Source: Neckera pumila
Taxonomy: Eukaryota > Streptophyta > Bryopsida > Hypnales > Neckeraceae
Assembly (NCBI GenBank): GCA_963969595.1
Contig: OZ018410.1
Location: 39,537,413 to 39,601,412 of the forward strand
Reading direction: 5' to 3'
Length of the DNA stretch: 64,000 bases
Part shown: one piece after another, positions 11,050 through 22,596 of the stretch
Layout of the letters: every line of letters begins with the position of its first letter
How positions within the stretch are numbered: position 1 is the first letter of the stretch
Notes under the pieces: model-generated
Database searches by the model: none
The model's input: the letters and a program-made list of their open reading frames with translations, nothing else
Told to the model about the DNA's origin: nothing
Program-made: the position numbers and the translations under genes

Positions 11050-11960
11050 GTTTCTAACTTCTAGAAATTGATTGTTTTTTTACCAGATCAGGACTAGAAG
11101 GGATTAACATTGGCCTTGAACTTTTTGGTTGCTTTCAGTTTACATAGAAAACTATTTCTTGTAATCACTTGTATTCTTTGTTGCTTCATTGACAAATACG
11201 TCACACGTTGCTCCATTTTAGTCTACACCAACTCAAAGTAAAAGGAATCAAAATTTGGTGGAGTCTATATGATATAACTTACTATGTGGGTCTTGAATAT
11301 AATGTTGCCCTCATTTGTGGTGAGAGATTCTTTGACCTTTGAGATGTAATCATGACAAAAATCTCATAAGACTGTTACAAAAACGAAGAGCTCCATTTGT
11401 TTTTAATCACCTTTCTTTTTTCATCTACCAAAGCAGAATACCACATAGTAGGAGTAGCCATAGCCCTAAGCTCCAAGTCCCTACTCACTTTGAAATGCCT
11501 ACATGGCGATTTTTTTTTGGAAGTTTTAGCACCCATGAATTGGAACTTGAAGAATCAAGTGAAATTATGTTTTGACTAAATCCAACTTGTGTTTCATGTT
11601 CCAACTACAATATTGTTTTGTAGTCCTTGTAGTTTGATTTTATATACAACTCTGTCCATAGCAAAAAGAAAAATTGGTTCCTATTTTATAGTGGTTAATT
11701 TTCCATATCATGACCTATCTTGATTTGGATTCCAAATACAAATCTCAATTTGATTGTTTGTGGTAAATCATATATTACTTGTATTTTTTCCAAGTTGAAA
11801 AAATAGGCCACAAAGGGACCAATCTCCTTGGTTGCACTAAAGTACTCATGGGCTTAATTCAAAAGACTCTATCAAACATACAACTAATTCTTGAACCATT
11901 TGAAGACCATCTTTTGGAAGAAAATGTGTGAAAGCTTTAATTAGTTGCACCCATTTGGAA
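11050..11960. other. AT-rich intergenic DNA, no gene seen
   Basis: Only short unrelated open frames occur. No repeat structure was recognised. Confidence 0.5.
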
Positions 11961-11969
11961 TCCATATTT

Positions 11970-12830
11970 ACCCCCCAAAGTCCTAAGGTCCTTTTTTGTC
12001 AAAAAATACTCAAAACTACCATTTTTAGTGCAAAGAAAAATAAATTATAAAATTACTTTATTATTATAAAATTGTAGGATTTTGCAATAGACAAGTATGA
12101 GAATGAATGTGTAGAAATTTTTTCAAAATATTTGACTACATAGATTGCAAGATAATTTGCGTTCAAAGTGAAGAAAACATGGTTTTTTGGCACCTTGACA
12201 AACTACTTCATAAGACTTTGAATCTTTTGAATTTAAAACTTTTGAATTTCAGGTTTTGAATTAAGAAAAAACTATCAAGGAAAATTAAGTCAAGAGTCTA
12301 GGATTTCTTTTTAAGAGAAAACCACATGATTTTTATTCTTTAAAAAATTGTTAAATAGAAGCAGGTATGAGATAGAGTAAAAAATAAATTGTTACTAGCT
12401 CTAAGATGGAATTAAACACACTAATGCCAATGATGAGGTTGTTCTAACAATCAAAATTAACCCCATAGAGTTTTTATTTTTGAAAAAATGTGAAAGTTAA
12501 GCATCTCAAAATTAATCTAATATGTTAATTTTTCAAGAAAATGCCTATGATTGCCCGCAAAACAAGACACTCTGTAACTTTCTCATTGCTTATCCAATTG
12601 GAATAACCAAAGCTTTTTATGCAGACAAAAGTATAATCTACAAGAGATAAATTTTAAGACTTTCTATTTCAAAGTTGGGTGGATTTCTTTTACTTCCTAA
12701 CAAGTTGAAATTTGTGCTTAGGATGGCATAATGGTTTGCTCCCAAGCACCAATTGAAATTAAAAGATGATATTATCTTCTTAGAAGCTAATATTTTTTCT
12801 AAATTTTTTTTAAGTTTCAGTAGGATCAAG
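11970..12830 (-). mobile_element. Old, degraded TTAA-element copy
   Basis: This segment follows the internal order of copy B at about 57300-58200. It has CATTTTTAGTGCAAAG, then GATTGCAAGATAATTTGCG, AAAGTGAAGAAAACATGG and GACTTTGAATCTTTT. Near 12405-12450 it has CTAAGATGGAATTAAACACA followed by a CAATGATGAGGTTGTTC core, and near 12740 CACCAATTGAAATTAAAA. The termini are eroded, so coordinates are approximate. Confidence 0.6.
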
Positions 12831-13189
12831 TTTATTCATCCTATTATTGTCACTTAAAAACTCATAGTGTGAATGTATCCTAGTGTCAAAAGTATGTACA
12901 TTTGTCTAAAATTGAATGCCAACACCTTTTATGGCAAGTTCTGCTCCTTTCAACAAAGTGAACAAATACTAGCCACATGCTTTGTTCTTCATATTGAAAT
13001 TCTCACTTTAAAGAAAGTTCGTATCAAATACAAAATATGCTTTAAAAACCAAAATTTTTAAAATAGGAATATGTTATAACCATGTAATTGTAGCTAAATG
13101 GCGTTGTGACATTCTTCTTGTGGTCTTTATCAATCTCAATGATTGAGAATCGACCCATGTTACATCATGGTATAAACAAATATTACCAT

Positions 13190-13400
13190 TTCATTATAAA
13201 ATTATAAAATCAGTAAACGTCTTGATTCTAAGTCCAAAATTCAAATTGCAATAAAATATTGAATTTTTCAAATTTTCAAATTGGAATAGAAACTAAACTT
13301 GGTTAATTTCATTTTGTTAGTTGGGTACAAATTCAAAAAATATGATTTTTAGAGCTAAAATTCACATCAAGAGTATAGAGCAAGAAGTATTTAAAATATA
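13190..13400 (-). repeat. Degraded inverted piece of the 2998-3665 repeat
   Basis: Its reverse complement contains CAACTAACAAAATGAAATTA and CCAATTTGAAAATTTGAAAA, then a TATTTTATTGCAATTTGAAT stretch. This is the same order as 3220-3330. Substitution is heavy. Confidence 0.5.
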
Positions 13401-13544
13401 CTACACAGAAAATCTATAAATTAAGCATATTCTTCTTTTGAAAAATCAATAATACAATAATGAACTCATAATAAGGGATTTTTCAATTTTACTCACATAA
13501 AATGCACTCAAGCACCTCTCTAAAACAATTGTATGAAAAAATCA

Positions 13545-14045
13545 TTTTTGCCATCCTCCAAACCCTTTTGAAATCATGTGTAGGATCCAAAGTGTCCTCA
13601 ATGATTCAAAAAGTTGTCAATGGATGACTTCATTGTCCACAATAGACAATAGAAACAAAGAATCCACCTATTGGTCTAATAATCAGAGTAATAAGTAATT
13701 TTGGTGACTAGCTTGATGGGTCACTGGATGCTATCCCTCCTTTGATCCTTAATAGATACTACCCCCATGACCAAAGTAGTCACCAATGTATTCCAATTAA
13801 TGAACTAATAGATACATCTTTGTTTTCCATTGAATAGTGAAGTCATTCATTCGATAGTTTGGGTCCTCAGTGTCCTTTAAAAGTTAATCCTTGAAAGACG
13901 TAGACCTCTATGACCAACTGAAGGTAGTCACCAAAATGGTCCATTTATTAAATCAATGGATTCATTCTTTGTTTCTACAATTAGCATCAAACATTTTGGG
14001 TCCTGAGCATCTTTCAAGGGTTAAGGATTAAAGAGTTAAATGTTG
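13545..14045. mobile_element. Fold-back (palindromic) repeat
   Basis: Left-arm GAAACAAAGAATCCACC (about 13649) and TTTTGGTGACTAGC (about 13698) are mirrored in the right arm. There they appear as GTCACCAAAATGG (about 13932) and GGATTCATTCTTTGTTTC (about 13958). The outer parts (GTGTCCTCAATGATTC against AGGATTAAAGAG-type sequence) pair less well. No open frame is present. Confidence 0.5.
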
Positions 14046-14395
14046 ACGGTATTTTTTTTACTTAAAATACATATGAAGACATATTTTTTTGTGAAGATAA
14101 GGAAGAATCCTTACAAATGTTTTAGGCGCAAGACGTTAAAACCATCTTACAAAGTGGGCATGTAGGGTGAATTCTGTATTAAATAGGCTAATTATAAATA
14201 AAAAACAAATTATTTTGAGTTGTGTTAATTCTATATTCTTCACTTCTTCTAGTTAATTTAGGGCCTTTGATTGCAAATACGAATTCTAAATGAGGCAAAT
14301 ATCATGTGTGGCAGATAAAAAATTCATATGTTTTCTCTAGGGATAAATTCAACCTGCACGGCCCAGTTTGTAGGACGGGTTTAGCGTCTTGCATT

Positions 14396-14842
14396 TTAGG
14401 TCGCATACTTTTGCAACCCTTCCCGAGTTAACCCCTCAATGCCGAGGGCACCAAGGTGTCGTCTAAACTCGGTCGGAATCCGGCCTTCGGTCCAGGCCTC
14501 TCTCCAATGATGCATCAGTCCGGCATCGTCGCTGGGACTGTGGCACTCTGTCAGGCTTCTGACAACGTCCTCGTTTTGGAACTGAAGCGACTTTGCATAA
14601 GTTATCTTCATGTTTTGCTTGCTTCGCTTCAACGGAGTCAATGCTGGTGGCATTGACACGGAAACGGTGTCAATGCTGACAAGATTTTGGAGAAGGTTGA
14701 AATGCTTAAGAATGGAATGGAATAGTTCTGAATCTGGATGCGAGCTGTGAGCACCGAATTTGGATTGAGCTTCACGAATCTGGGAAATCGGAGACCGTCT
14801 GCTTCGATCTGGATCCATTGCTATTGATCGACGTGGCACCAT
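14396..14842 (-). CDS. Unassigned 148-residue open frame
   Basis: An ATG-initiated frame of 148 codons in a local island of higher GC than its flanks. The N-terminus is basic (MVPRRSIAMDPDRSRRS). The middle is Ser/Leu-rich, and the C-terminal third (SDDAGLMHHWREAWTEGRIP, then EFRRHLGALGIEGL) looks like folded protein with no membrane segment or signal peptide. I do not recognise the family. It could be a single exon or fragment of a larger gene, or a chance ORF. No clear splice sites or partner exons were found. Confidence 0.3.
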   Translation of the reverse strand: MVPRRSIAMDPDRSRRSPISQIREAQSKFGAHSSHPDSELFHSILKHFNLLQNLVSIDTVSVSMPPALTPLKRSKQNMKITYAKSLQFQNEDVVRSLTECHSPSDDAGLMHHWREAWTEGRIPTEFRRHLGALGIEGLTREGLQKYAT

Positions 14843-14849
14843 ACATGAC

Positions 14850-16690
14850 GATTGTTACCTGATCAATTTTGATTATACATTCTCAGCTGTTACGAGCGCT
14901 CTGTTGATCTGAACAGAATTGGATAGGACAAAGCAATCGCTTTGCAATTGCTCGGGAGCTAGATCCACGTTGTAGTTCTCAAGTGACCAATGCTGCATTA
15001 ATTTGGTGTCGTTTATTCAAACTGGAGCTGCGGTACAAGCAGCTGAACCAGAAATGGACATGGGACACTGGGACATACATTTCAACAAAGAAAAACTTAC
15101 TAACACGTTCAACGAAAAAAAACTTAAACTTGTGACCACAAGAGCAGTATCCTAACCGGTCAAATTCATGGAACAGGGATTGAATCCTAATATTGATTCT
15201 GCGGCATAAACTCAAGAGAATGTGCTGATGCAGACCACCAGCACTTGCTCGACAGATATGGGTCAGTCAAAGCAAGTCACTGTAGCCATTGTAGAAAACT
15301 GGCAGATCTAACCTGCGAGAAAGTGTTTGCACAAGTCCGTTCGGACAAAAATCTTCTCGGCCAAGCGCGGCTTCGCGCTCCTGTCCCTCCAGCGGTGAAG
15401 ATACAGGAAACGCGTCTTCAGATTCCAACTAGGTGTGCTGCTAGACCCCACTTAACTATGCCGAACACTTGAAGAGATAGCCATCAGATTGTTGCCGCAC
15501 TTCTTCTCCGCTCGATAAAAAAAACAGGAGGAGTTGGAAGAAGAAGTTGCCAACGAAGGAGCCATGCATTCCCAACAGAAGTCCATCCCCGTGCGCCGGT
15601 CTTCCAGACCGCAGTTACCCTTCTTCTTTCGATCTTCTGCTGCCAACAAAGTCTAAGTTAGCTCCCAAAGGGACCAAATGATGACAAAGACTTCCTCTGA
15701 AACCTCTCTATAGTGTAGTTAATCAGAGCCCATTCAAAACAATATGCCTCTCTGTGTTTTTAGCAGTGAAAGCGGTGAGTAACGAAAGGAGATTTCTGGG
15801 GAATCTTAAGTTATACATCGCTTGTATTATTTTACAGGCACTACTTATTTTAAGTTTATACCCTAGTAGTTGTCAGGAACTCCGACATGTCACCCTGGAT
15901 TTTAATATATGAAAGGTGCAAATGTTGGACGGCTTCAACGGATTGCTGGATAAGGCAAATTCATTGCTCAGCAGTGAATGGTGAAGTAGAATTACCCAAA
16001 CGCCAAGATTGGATCGACAAGTGGAGACTTCCCATGAACAGTACACAGCATTGGCGAAGCCGCGGTGGGTCCAAATTCCAGACCCACTCATGAATCGAAG
16101 AATAACTTATCACTTTTCGGTCCTTGCAAAATTCCGGGTCCTAGCCAGAAGAATATTAAGTTACTTTTGGTCGTCGCAGAAATCGAGATGTTGCAGAGTG
16201 TCTGGCCTCTCTTCCGAAACGACTCGTGAGCCATGACTCGGCATGGTGGTTTCACAAAAATCTGGAGTGTGATGCTGATTTCCACGGAGCTTGTGAATGG
16301 GAGTCAAAGTGGAGCTCAATGGAAACCTTGTCAAGGGTCCAGGCCCACTTGGAGTGTCCAGGAATCTGATTAGCCAATGGAAAGAGGCACTCTTAGAGCA
16401 TCTCTATCCTTTCACGAAGAAACTGCCTTGTCAAATACTGGGGAGTAGCCGGAGTAGCTTCTTAGGGGCACACCTCTCCTTGTGGGCTCCGTCTACCAAT
16501 GAAGTAATCCCCACCTTTTCTCTCTATATTTCCGGTAACTTTGGACTCTCATTGGTGGGAGTTGCAAAAATTAAGTCAGATGTTTCAAAAAGTGCTACAA
16601 AAATGTAGTCAAATAAGAAGAATCCAAATTTGTTGAAGAGGTGGGAGGGCCCTTCAAGATGGAAGGTTGATGGCTCATTTTATAGAGGCT
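14850..16690. other. Mixed-composition intergenic DNA
   Basis: Several frames of 60-100 codons occur (around 15245-15650 and 16297-16608) in moderate-GC sequence. None shows a recognisable domain, and they overlap each other on both strands. They may be gene relics. Confidence 0.4.
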
Positions 16691-16696
16691 AGGCTC

Positions 16697-17012
16697 TTTA
16701 TTTTTCCTTGGACATGTTTGCGGTGGTGGAGATCTAGGAGTCCAAGCTTGGACTTTTTATAGATTGCTAGATGGGCTCTTTTTTTCTATAGGAAGGTCTG
16801 CGGTGGTGGAGATCTAGGATGCTAGGTTTGGGCTTTTCATAGATTGACAACCCGGGTTTTTTTTCATGGGCATGTTTGCGGTGGTGGAGATCTAGGAGGC
16901 TTGGCTTGGACTTTCTACAAACCAAGACGGGCTGTTTTTTTTCTTAAACATATCTGCGGTGGTAGAAATCTGGAAGGCCGGACTCAAGCTTATTATAGAT
17001 TGGGCCAGGCTC
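16697..17012 (+). repeat. Minisatellite, four ~80-bp units
   Basis: The marker GCGGTGGTGGAGATCTAGGA starts at 16720 and 16800. The same marker starts at 16878 and, with changes, at 16956 (spacings 80, 78, 78). Each unit also carries a T-run with CATGGGCATGTTT-like sequence before it and a TTGGACTTTTTATAGATTG-like tail. Degenerate tails (TTATAGATTGGGCCAGGCTC) extend to about 17040. Confidence 0.85.
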
Positions 17013-17049
17013 GGGCTTGTTTTAGATTGGGTCAGGCCCCTTCCTAGTC

Positions 17050-18190
17050 AAAGAGTGGGGATGCTCACGAAATGACCATATTTCTACTAGTGGTCAAGCC
17101 ACTCTAAACAAATTGTAGCTTGTTCCCATGGGAAATGCCTTGAGATGGGAACGCCTTGGTTATGAAGAAAGGGTTGTGCTTGTGAGTCACCCATTAATTA
17201 GCTAACTACAATCAAGTAACTCTCTCAGCTAACGATCAACTCATGATGTTCTTTTCCTTTCTCATTTAGATTTAGACTCATTAGTAGGTAGGCATGAGGA
17301 CCAACGATCGAGAGAATCAACCCAACGAATGCATTGGCCAATTATGACTAGCCCACCAAGCATTTTAAGCACTAGAGCATTGATCAATATGGAAGGAACT
17401 CGGTGTGGCATTAGAGAAAATTTCAGGCCTCCAGAGGGCTGCTCCATAGCCCTCCGAAGGACCCTGAAATAGAATTTTGGGGGGATGAAAAATTATTTTT
17501 TGTCCTATTTTGGTGCAACAGAATCTGTTGTGACAGGAGCCAAAATTTGCAAGTAAAAAATTAATAATAATATCTTTTTTTAATTTTTAAAAAATTATAA
17601 AAAGAAAAAGAAAAAAAGAAGTATGAAAGCTGACTGTTTTGGTGAGTAGTTAGCTTGGTTGATTGCTCAATAGCAACCATTTCAAGATTGCAGGCCAAGC
17701 TTGAAATAGCTTGGCCATATCAATGTGGAACAGCCCTCCGGAAGTTTAGTTTTTTTTTCTAATGGAATACAAGCCAAGGAAATGCAGCAACTCAAGATGA
17801 CAACCGAATGGAATGAAATGGAGCAAATCACAAAGGTGAGTTGGCGTAGGAGATTCAAAAATGAAAGGAAGAATGAAATTCGGAATTTTGTCAAGACACA
17901 ACTATTGAAGTTTGCCCTTCAGCCTCTTAAACCTGTTAAGCTTCATCCAACGTCCCGACATTCATCCACGTAATGTATGCGTAGTGCTAGCGTTCCCACT
18001 GCTTGTAACAGAAATTAGTTTGCATTAGTACTATACACACTTTTAATTGTACATTAACTTGTATTGATTACACTTCGCATTATTCGTCTTAGTGGATTAC
18101 TTAGCATGGGAGTAGTGGGCTCCCAAACTCCATACATTTGCCCATCTGAAATCCAAACTCATTTGATTGAGCACAGCAACTTGTTTTAGA
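17050..18190. other. Intergenic DNA, including retroelement leader
   Basis: No gene was recognised. If the PBS at 18198-18209 is read on the minus strand, the part below about 18197 would be the untranslated leader of an LTR retrotransposon. No gag or pol coding was found. A short hairpin (GAGGGCT/AGCCCTC) occurs near 17434-17455. Confidence 0.4.
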
Positions 18191-18197
18191 GCCCCCC

Positions 18198-18285
18198 GCT
18201 CTGATACCATGTTAAAGTAACTTTGTGGGGTCCCATTGGTAGTCAAAAAGGGATTCTAGATTCTCTTAGAATGCATTTTTTGGAC
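18198..18285 (-). mobile_element. LTR retrotransposon end with tRNA-iMet PBS
   Basis: On the minus strand TGGTATCAGAGC (18209-18198) is the standard plant primer-binding site complementary to the 3' end of initiator-Met tRNA. Immediately upstream on that strand the sequence ends AACA (18213-18210), as an LTR should end in CA. The adjoining segment (18224-18285) is repeated in inverted orientation at 2813-2877, supporting an LTR. The remaining element appears deleted. Confidence 0.65.
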
Positions 18286-18312
18286 ACCGCCTAACCTATA
18301 TAGGTATTGGAA

Positions 18313-18800
18313 GCCCAGTTCTGAAACCAACATGTTTATTGTACTTTTTTGTATTTGACATTGAAGGTATATGCATTGAGGTATATAAAAGTGACAAGAG
18401 TTTGTATTCATGTTAAGCTAGATCCAAGGACATGTGTTTTTCCCAATTTTGATCATTATTGCACCTCCTATATGTTTGAGAAGCTCCAAAGTGGTCATGT
18501 ATTTTACCTATATGGTACAATATATAAGTATGATATGGTATAAATGTTAACCTTTAAAGATTTGAGAAGCCCAATTTGGAATGTAGCATGGTCTTTTTTG
18601 TATACTTGACATATAAGGTGTATGAATTGACATATACATCAATTACAAAAGTTTGTATTCATTCTAATCTTGATCCAGTGGCCCATGATTTTTCTAATTT
18701 AAATCATTATTGCATCTACTACATCTCTAAGAAGTTGCAAAATGGGCACCTATTCTACATATACGTTGTCATATTTGAACATGAAAAGGTTTAAATATTA
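18313..18800 (+). repeat. Two tandem ~0.25-kb units with parallel open frames
   Basis: Units at about 18330-18545 and 18590-18800 align along their length. Both are open in the same frame (18349-18543 and 18576-18794). Their translations agree at about half of 64 positions, including VCIH, LDP, HYC, KLQ and GH-FY. No family is recognised and there is no obvious start-plus-stop gene structure. It may be a relic of a repeat-containing protein or simply a noncoding duplication. Confidence 0.5.
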
Positions 18801-19080
18801 AATTAGCTACAACTGAAAAACATTAGTTGTTGAATTTTCAATCCAACTAATATATACTTCATACTCTAAGAGAAAAATACATGACTATATATATGGTCCC
18901 CACAAGGGTTAAATAAATTATAGTGACATCCAAATCAAAGATGTTAATTGTTGAATAATCAATCCAATTCTGTACGTCGTGCCATAAATTAGTTGTAGCC
19001 AAGAAGCCAAATACGGTACCATATGTATACGGTTTCCCGTAAACCCACTATGCTGCTACCAGGCCCGTTCACACCGTCAG
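18801..19080. other. Region upstream of eS28
   Basis: AT-rich sequence with no gene, passing into the eS28 promoter. Confidence 0.4.
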
Positions 19081-19088
19081 TGTTCATT

Positions 19089-19097
19089 TAGGGTTTA
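19089..19097 (+). promoter_or_regulatory. Telo-box in eS28 promoter/leader
   Basis: TAGGGTTTA matches the plant telo-box (AAACCCTA) found in promoters of translation-related genes. It lies about 110 bp upstream of the predicted ATG. Further AGGGTTTT copies occur near 19299 and 19332 inside intron 1. Confidence 0.6.
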
Positions 19098-19207
19098 GCA
19101 CAAGGCCGTCCATTGCTTTGTTGAGAGACCCTCTTTGGTTGTTCTCGCAAGCGCCTCTCTGCTGTTGCTCCTACTCCCGCACGCGCCGGCCATCGTCGCT
19201 TCCCGCT

Positions 19208-20585
19208 ATGGTACCGACTTCACTCATCTTTGTCTTGCTCTATTTTTTCTCCTGACTTCGGGCATTCTTTACACGCAGAAAACAACGCACTCTATGGTTA
19301 GGGTTTTTCAGTTTCACGTTGCGTATCGTTTTAGGGTTTTCTGCACGGGCGATTCTATTTCTCGTTATTTCCGGTTGCGTTTCTCTGCTCAAGCTACTCC
19401 ACCGTCATCATCACTATCATCATTATATTAATCTTGTCGGTGTTGCTGCATACATAACTATTTTTTGGATGATATGAGAGAGTCGGGTGAATTAATTGTG
19501 GTGCTTTTGCGTCTGCGTTATTTTGCTTCCCGATGAAGTTCTTGTGATGCTTGTTTCGGGACATACTTTTTGAGTCAGTCGTAAGGTAGGGACACTCAAA
19601 ATTTCCAACGTAAAATTCACAAGGCAGTAGGTTTATTGATCGGAGGATGTACACGACCTGAACATGCGGTTAAGTTCTTACCTTAGTGTCAACGAGGGTA
19701 GGAGCGAGAAAGCGTTTTGGGCGTAGCACACAGGTCTGAAATTGCAATAGTGACGGGGTGAGTGAATCTCCAATGGATAGGTTTAGGGATTTCATGTATG
19801 AGCTCCCTCTCCTTTTGGCTTGGAAATCTGTTGTGTGGGAAATAAACACGATTCTGATATGTAGGGAATAATTTTCGACTTTAAATTCAAATTTCGCAGG
19901 ATTCTGCTGTGAAGCTGGCTATTGTAATGAAGGTGATCGGGCGCACTGGGTCCCGAGGGCAGGTGACCCAAGTGCGAGTTAAATTTCTTGATGATCAAAA
20001 CCGACTTATCATGCGCAACGTGAAGGGACCAGTTCGTGAAGGTACACTACTGGAATTCTTGTTACTAATTCGCTTATAGTTCATATAGTGGTCTTCAGTC
20101 TCTCTTTAAGATTCAGCGAATCTGCAGGGTGCATTAATAGGAACTGTGTGTTTTTGATGTCTGGAAGTGGAGCACCTGTGTACTTTAGTATATTATTACA
20201 GGTATTACATATGGACTTGGCGAGTGCTTAGATTCCTGAGTGGTCAAGGGTGAATGAGCTATTTCCAAGTGCATAATATATCTAGACAAAAATAGGTAAC
20301 CGTTGTAAATGTAAAATTGTAGAACGTCCATCAGTCGACCCGTGAACCCTAAAAACTTTTGCATACCGTCGTTTAAATACCGTGCGTGAACCTCACATAT
20401 CTTTGCTCTTGCTGACCGTTTGGCATAATGTCTTGTTACGAAGAACTGTATGAAAGATCTTTGTATTGCTTCTCATGTTAATTTTTATTAAATTGAATAA
20501 ACTGAATTTGACCCTTTTTGCTTTGCTTGCAGGCGATATCTTGACTCTTCTAGAGTCGGAGAGAGAGGCAAGAAGGTTGCGGTGA
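19208..20585 (+). CDS. RPS28: Cytosolic 40S ribosomal protein eS28
   Basis: Small-subunit protein eS28, near the mRNA exit and decoding region. Three exons: 19208-19210 (the ATG alone, at the donor ATG|GTACCG), 19900-20041 and 20533-20585. Junction phases agree and the product is 65 residues, the normal eS28 length. Exon 2 runs from [20 protein letters not shown] through [20 protein letters not shown] to KGPVRE. Exon 3 gives [17 protein letters not shown] then TGA. The placement of the initiator Met at a splice junction is inferred. An alternative ATG|GTTAGG donor lies at about 19295. A pyrimidine-rich leader precedes the ATG and a telo-box lies upstream, as expected for ribosomal protein genes. 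All residues of the conserved core are present, so the gene is presumably functional. Confidence 0.93.
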
Positions 20586-20589
20586 AGGC

Positions 20590-22455
20590 CGCAGGAGCTT
20601 TCAATTTCAGGCTTGGCTTTCTTATGCGTAGCAGTTATACTGCAACCCTATGTATGGTTTGATTGCATCCTTCGTAAAAATGTAAACACTTTTCGAGTGT
20701 TGTGTTTGGCACACCAATGAGGTGTAAGACGATTTTGAAGCATCTTGGTCCCAAGCATGCAAATTCCTTACTATAGTTTATTCTATGTCAGGTTTTCCAT
20801 GTTGTATTAATTCCTACTGTATGTTATTCATATCCAAGTATCATACCAAGTATCCAAGAATGAACTATGAACTTGGTATTCAACACTGATAAAAAATGGG
20901 TTCTTTTTGTTCTTCGAGCTCAAAATGTGCTTCACAAAGCGTTTCATGAATTCCACAAATTTTGGAATAAGAAATAATATATTGATACGAAACATTGACC
21001 CTTGCTTAATTGTGTCCCTACCTCACTTGTTGCAGATTTCTATTTCAGAATACATTACTTTTGACCCTTTTGGTCATATTCTGAATTTCTCCGTATTTAG
21101 TGTGTTGCATTCAAGTGATGTTGGGGGTTCCAAAAAACGTTTGGTATACAGGTGGTTCTTGTTCCAATATTGTATTGCGTGGCCTGATCAAGGTCTAGAC
21201 GAATAAGTTGTGCATAAGTTAGATGCCACCAAGACCTGCAGGAAGGACTAAGTCAGCTTTGCTCTAAACCCTAAGCCTTAAACCCATCATAAATTCTTAC
21301 AACCCATTGATACTTTGCAGAGCGTACCTCAATTAGTTTACAAAAGCATGGGATTTTGAGCCTATTAAAAGCACACTTAAGCTCTTTTATCCCCACAAAA
21401 CTCCAAATTCCATACTCCAAACTCCAAAGAGAAAGTGGAGTCCACATTTATATGGCAGAATTCTAAAGTCTACAGACCTGAAGTAAAGGGGCACATCGAA
21501 ATCCTCCCTTCAAAATTTCATTTACCAGATGCTCCATTAAACCTGTTGATGCTACAAATTCCTGTAGACCTCCAAAACTCACCAGCCAGTCGGTCCACAG
21601 AGATTGTGAACACTAACATGGTATTCACAACACTAATTTTGTACCTTCAAAACAACATAATGTATTACACCAGGGGAAATGATGTCATTTTTTTTCCCAA
21701 GGAGTCCACCCACTTTGGCTAGAATGCATCAGTACTGACCAATTATTCAACTACTAAAATTTCGAAATCCTCAAGTTTTGATATAGTTCGAAACTAATGA
21801 ACAAAAAATCCCGACTTTGGAGAAGCCACACACCTGATCCTTGTTATCTGCGTCACGCAAAAAAGCTTCCACACAAGATGCTAACCAGAATCTGTCAATG
21901 CAAGACAGAGAGACAATGTCAATAAAACACACGTGATCTGTCTACAGGAAAAAAATCTATAATCTCATTAATTTAGACTAATAATACTTTCTGGAGTTCT
22001 CACTGACAAATCATGTAGAAAGGCATACCTATAAAGCGAATCTTCTGGTTCATTAATTAAGACTTTCAGTGTTTTCACAATAAGGCCTTCTGGTCAGTGA
22101 ATTTTTTAATTTTTCCGGGCAGTCGAGCGACTCGCTGCCGCAGGGTTGGCAGAGTCGCCTTGCTGGCTACTTGTGTAACTTTTTTAACCGCGTCGTTGGC
22201 TACTGTAAAATTTTATGCGTGGAAGATGTGGCGACATCTTTCCTGCCATTTTCGTAATATTATGACTGTGCTGGCAAACTGCTGGCGAGTTCCCAGTTCA
22301 GGGGTTCAGGGGTTCAGGGTTTAGGCGATTTTGCAAATATGCAAAGTGATCGTTTTGGCTAATGCAAAACAGAAAGAACTGCACAACAATGAAATACAGA
22401 AAACTCATGCAATTGAAAGAGCAACATAAGAAATGCACAACAATGTTCACAATGA
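20590..22455. other. Downstream intergenic DNA, no gene seen
   Basis: The eS28 3' UTR probably occupies the first 100-200 bases. The rest has only short frames without family resemblance. A short GTTCAGGG array (three units) occurs at 22302-22320. Confidence 0.5.
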
Positions 22456-22460
22456 GAACT

Positions 22461-22518
22461 ATTGCTCAGGGGAGTTGAACCCTGGCCATGAAGGCCTTGC
22501 CCAGATGCAATGAGCAAT
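22461..22518 (-). ncRNA. tRNA-like sequence lacking a normal anticodon arm
   Basis: On the minus strand an 8-bp terminal stem (ATTGCTCA/TGAGCAAT) encloses three elements. They are a D-arm-like hairpin (TTGC-ATCTGG-GCAA), a 4-bp mini-hairpin (GGCC-TTCAT-GGCC) and a T-arm with B-box GGGTTCAACTCC. It is 58 nt, too short for a standard tRNA. A similar arrangement with a different stem occurs at 48415-48469, and both are preceded by a GGGTKGG-type leader. It could be a tRNA-derived SINE head or a tRNA relic. Expression is unknown. Confidence 0.4.
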
Positions 22519-22596
22519 CCCACCCACCCCAACCCAGTTAGTAAACTGATAGAAGAACTTAGAAGTCCAAACTTGCCGCTTTAATGGAAACAGAGC

